From Chrysomallon squamiferum (Eukaryota > Mollusca > Gastropoda > Neomphalida > Peltospiridae): a DNA stretch of 64,000 nt. Shown in pieces: positions 60,199 through 64,000 of this stretch. The notes beneath the pieces were generated by a model. The model worked only from the letters and a program-made list of their open reading frames with translations. It did not search any database and had not been told where the DNA came from. Location of the stretch: positions 10,197,002 to 10,261,001 of the forward strand of contig CM022666.1 in NCBI GenBank assembly GCA_012295275.1, read 5' to 3'. The translations under genes and the position numbers were made by a program. Position 1 is the stretch's first letter, and the number at the start of each line of letters is the position of its first letter.

Positions 60199-63100
60199 AT
60201 AATATGCAAAAAAAATAATGAAAGCTTTAGCAAAAATAATGAAAACAAAGAAAAAATTATGACTCTATCTCCAGCAGTTAAAAAGATATATGCAAATCAG
60301 TACAACAGGTATTTGGTTGTTTTTTAGCCCTATTTTGGCTAATTAGCAGAAAGGGCTACTTTGGCCAACTGTAGTTTGAAAAGTAATTGACAGACAAGGC
60401 TGAAAATCAACAAGAGTGATGGGACCAACTTGCTAAATGAGGTCAATTTTTTTCAGACCTGTATGTTTGTATGTGTGTTCACAATAACATGCTGAAAATG
60501 CCAAAATCTTCAAAATGACACATGGGAGAATGACTAAAAGTTCAAATAAACACTGTGGTTTCAGTTTTTGTCTTATCTGACAAATTCAACCTGTGTTGTG
60601 AACAATTTATCAAGATCTTTCAAATGACATACTTGTAGTCCGGTGGCGTGCATTGCAGTCCGTACAAAGTTTTTTTGCTGTTTCTATACCTCCGAGATGT
60701 GCTCTTTAAGAATCTGAATGATGCCACTCTGTCATCCTTGGGCAATCCGTACAATATGCAAATTAAGGCCGCCATTACTGAAAATCTTGTTTTCGTCAAT
60801 ATCTCAGTAACTATGCATGGGTATCAAAATCATTTTGGTGTCTATCCCCATGTTTTGAGGGGTAAAGAATCAGATTAAGCCATTTCAGTCAAGATCACAC
60901 CAATATTTTCTGCAAAATATGCAAAAATCACCTTCAATGTATATCCGAGTCATTACAGAACATCCCCTTTACTTATGCTGATGCATGTTGGCATTACTGA
61001 TTTGACTCAGTCCTCAAACAAGTCACTTTCAACAATACTGTCACAGTCATCAACCCGTCGGGTGTGCTCATTCCGCCAGTGTGCTTCTCCGTGACATCCA
61101 CAAAACATTGTGCATGGCAAGTGAGCTGTATAGCATCCACACATTGCTGTCAAACAGGGTGTATCCATAGCACAACCACACCTTATCATTTCCAGCACCT
61201 CTGAGGGAGCAACATTAATGTTTGGTTGCAATGTTACTGGGATCAAGCATCTAGTGCGTTCGTCACGTTTCCATCTAAACTCAACAGGATCTAATTCTGG
61301 AGGTTCTGAGTTGAGAGCTGATTTCCAAATGGCAGTCTGAATGTGCACCCGCTTTACGTTCTCTTTGAATGCCTCTTTAGAAGGTGGAAGTGACTTAAGC
61401 TCTGGAGCCTTTGTCAAATTTGTTCTACCCATCCTTCACGACCAGACTTCTCCACGGACCTCAGACATGTTTGATGTCGCCAAGCTTTTGACCCCGTAGC
61501 AGGCAGCCATGAATGTTGTCGCTTCTTCAGTGATGTCACCTATGTCCTCAGATAATACACCCAATTTGAGCAGTTCTACACCACTGTTAAGGACTTTGAA
61601 GACGGTGCTTTTTCCTTCTCCAAAGCACTGAGCCACAGTGTCACAGCCTGAGAGGGCATGGGCAGCTGGCAGTTATGAAAGCAAGTGTCCATGTTCACTT
61701 GCAGTTGCCCCAATGTCTATAGTAGTTCGTTCAGCACTTGGTCCTTCCATTGTAAGACGACAGGTCAGGTTCAGCTTTGCGTAGAAGTGCAGCAGGAGGA
61801 TGAAAACATCTGTGTCCTCACATACGATGTTGATTCTTTGTACGCCACTTTCAGCTGCCTTAACCATCTGCTGTATGATTATTACATCCACTTCTTCATG
61901 GCAAGTCATGAGATCTTCCCTACGGAAGACAATGCCATCCTGAATTACAACTGGTACAGAGTCAGTAGAGGTAATGACCAGACTGTGTTCATTCGGCTCG
62001 TCCTGTGCTTTCTGGATCAAATTCTGACATATCAGATCTATGACCTGTACCTTATTCTCAGTTACTGTAAGGACAACATTCTGGGGTGGCAATGGAGTAT
62101 GTAACTGCAGTTTGTGTCGTCGGCTCGCTCTGTCACCAGCTCGAGCTGCCCGCATTCCACTTTTAATGCTGAAGTTGAAGTAGCGATCAAAGATCAGGTT
62201 TGTGTGTCCTGGCTTGCCACCTTTTTCATCACATTCCTCGTGAAGCTGTTGACAAAATCTGCCACAGTTCCTTGATTAGGCCAGTTTATAACCTAAAGGA
62301 TAGCACAGCCATCCAGTATTTCTACCTCTGATTTCTCAACCAACCACTGGGACACAGTCAGCTGCAGATTCTTCTTCAGCATTGATTTCATAGTTGCAAT
62401 TCTCATTTTGCCTTCATTCATCATCAAACATTGAGGTAGACACGGGTGACAGTTCATGCACAAGGACAGTTTTGATATCAATGTTTTGAGATTGTTGCAA
62501 CCCTAGTACCCGCGAGTAGATGAGATTCATGTCATACACATTATTGTTCCCAACCCTTACTGCCTTTCTCTTCACTGCCATGGTCACCACCAACTTGGAT
62601 AAGGATGCATTAAATCTGCCAGGCCAGCTCTTTTCAAATGACACAAGTTGACCATTCCTGTTTAAGACAACACCGAGCGCAATCTGGAGGGTTGTGAATC
62701 TACCACTTATGGCATTAGTAACAATGTTTCCGATGAGAGTGGCTGGTAAGGTGTGGTCCAACTTTGTAGAAAGCTTTGATAGCAAGGATAACAAAGTCAA
62801 GGGCAATGTCCATATCAACTCTGGCATGATAGTTCTTGTCATCAACTAATGATTCCTTTACATCACGGACAATCTGGTAAGCAACCTTTTCCAGTCCAAT
62901 CTCAATATCATCTTCATCACTGCTCGGCACTAGTCTCAACAAACTGGATGCTTTACTTCGAAACACGAGCAGACTAGCAACACCTGTGCCACTCAGCACA
63001 AGAAGATCCGAACCAAAGTATTCTAACAACCTGGAAACTGAGGTTCGGCGGCTAATGTCTCTTCCACCATTGGACTGGTATAGGTCGTATAATTCGATGG

Positions 63101-64000
63101 AATTCCACACTCGCGATGATTCTGCTCTCACTGCACTGACTGTCGTTTCAAAAGCCACATCCACCTCCTTTTGGCTACTACTAGATGCTGCTGAAGCTGA
63201 CTTCACTGACCGAGGTGAACAAAACTTCTTGTAAGAGTCTGTGTGGTATCTACCATTTGCTGCATGCAGATCACTCACTGCCCCAGCCAAACGTGTCTCT
63301 ACCTCGCGTCCCCAGTCATTGTGATGAGATCTACAGACATCTAGAAGGGTTTCCTTAAAAGTCTTTCTCCCCTCACCACGGTCCACTGTCCTACAAAGAA
63401 CAAACCTGCGCCAACGCTATGGTGGCATTCCTCACCGCAGAAAAGGCAATGTTGCCTGAAGTTGAAGGTTGTCGATCCGGACCGACACAGACGTTTTCCT
63501 GCAGATGATACTTCAGAACCTTTTGATGCGCTCAGTTTATTCAAGTGTCTCTTGATGTGAGATTTGGATGTATATGTGGATACACAATCTCTATGACAAA
63601 GCACCTCTAAATCTTTGTCTGCCAACAGTCTAGTTTCAAGATCTTCATGGAGATTATCAAATGTTTGAAAAGTAATTGAATGATCTTTCATTTGATCCCA
63701 TGAACATAGGTTTTATTTTCAGCCAGTTTTTGTCAAAATTGGTTTGAAGGCATGAAAAAGTACGTTTTTGGACACAACTTTTGATATAAGCAATTGCCAG
63801 CGACGACAAGCACACGGTTAGAAAGATTGAACTTTGACCCTCCTAGCTGTGCTAAAAATAATATTGAAGCCATTTTGGCGAAAAACAAGCCAGGCATATG
63901 TAGAGAGCCCCTATTTTAGGACTTTTTACTCCACACTGTTAATTGCTGACCACGGGTGCCGAAGTGCCTGTACCCCCATCGCATTCAACACTCTTGTACA
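60199..64000 (-). mobile_element. Putative mobile element containing the CXC-protein gene, in a USP9X intron
   Basis: The region is antisense to USP9X and begins (3' side) with the dispersed repeat shared with 52713-53345 (60199-60650). It continues through a decayed protein gene (61007-63691) and runs to the window edge. The coding block is noticeably richer in G+C than the USP9X introns around it, consistent with a recent arrival. Termini are not identified, and the right side is outside the window. Confidence 0.5.
61007..63691 (-). pseudogene. Frameshifted gene for a CXC (tesmin/TSO1-like) cysteine-rich protein of a dispersed animal family
   Basis: Successive minus-strand frames follow one protein order of about 890 residues. 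The start MKDHSITFQTFDNLHEDLET has a Cys/His segment (LCHRDCVSTYTSKSHIKRHL; CLFCGEECHH, 63691-63400). Next come LLDVCRSHHNDWGREVETRL, SDLHAANGRYHTDSYKKF and RVWNSIELYDLYQSNGGRDI (63386-63050). KLDHTLPATLIGNIVTNAI lies near 62740. A segment LVITSTDSVPVVIQDG..IVCEDTDVFILLLHFYA (62010-61740) is followed by a break, FGEGKSTVFKVLNSG, FKENVKRVHIQTAIWKSAL, and a terminal CXC module CGCAMDTPC / CGCYTAHLPCTMFCGCHG (61230-61070). The CXC module binds DNA in tesmin-type proteins. Frame changes near 63380, 62780, 62400 and 61650 show it is not functional. The family's role is unknown to me. Confidence 0.6.

Noticed and set aside
61685-62104. 139-codon plus-strand frame
   Set aside because: It is the antisense shadow of the CXC-protein segment on the minus strand, which has the recognisable motifs.
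1-64000. Bacterial-type features, CRISPR arrays, tRNA or rRNA genes
   Set aside because: Introns, eukaryotic splice sites and transposon types identify an animal genome; I saw no tRNA cloverleaf, rRNA block or spaced direct-repeat array.

Overview
The window is animal nuclear DNA: AT-rich, intron-dense, with consensus GT..AG splice sites, and with three conserved metazoan genes embedded in transposon remnants. The retained LINE 3' end (a GGGTGTCGTTAAACA-type terminus followed by a CATT-type tail) and the general mix of elements resemble what I know from gastropod and bivalve genomes. I therefore infer a lophotrochozoan, most probably a mollusc. The species cannot be read from the sequence.

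Layout. 1-6.0 kb: nested LTR-retrotransposon wreckage. This comprises a deleted Ty3/gypsy element on the minus strand with both LTRs (the outer one cut by the window edge), a plus-strand LTR with a tRNA-Ala-type primer site, and a minus-strand gag-protease block. 6.6-16.3 kb (+): BAP18 (C17orf49 orthologue), a chromatin-reader subunit with a SANT domain, six coding exons, complete. Its first coding exon is only 18 nt and its 5.5-kb first intron holds a decayed THAP/DDE transposase plus YqaJ-nuclease transposon and a LINE tail. 19.65-44.43 kb (-): PCCA, the biotin-carrying alpha subunit of mitochondrial propionyl-CoA carboxylase, resolved here into 24 coding exons summing to exactly 739 codons. 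Its introns carry two pogo/Tigger-like elements with a CENP-B-type helix-turn-helix, a third GC-rich pogo-like element, a hAT relic, a 2.85-kb unclassified TIR transposon, a 38-bp minisatellite and an internally deleted RNase H-bearing LINE. 49.96-59.97 kb (+): the first 13 coding exons (662 complete codons) of a USP9X/FAF orthologue; the rest lies beyond the window. The following intron (60-64 kb) holds a decayed antisense gene of a CXC (tesmin-like) cysteine-rich protein family that looks mobile.

Gene relations. BAP18 and PCCA converge tail to tail, with about 3.4 kb between their stop codons. PCCA and USP9X diverge, with about 5.5 kb between start codons. They are single-copy housekeeping genes with unrelated biochemical jobs: chromatin reading, propionate/branched-chain catabolism in mitochondria, and deubiquitination. 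Nothing suggests an operon.

The most unusual material is in the repeats. (i) Three loci in USP9X introns share the same non-coding sequence next to either a KRBA2/Ginger-like integrase fragment or the CXC protein, hinting that both belonged to one mobile-element family. (ii) A TIR element beginning GGGTCATT encodes a widespread but, to my knowledge, poorly classified protein. (iii) The PCCA start codon sits in a TISU/YY1-like motif just downstream of a perfect CACGTG E-box.
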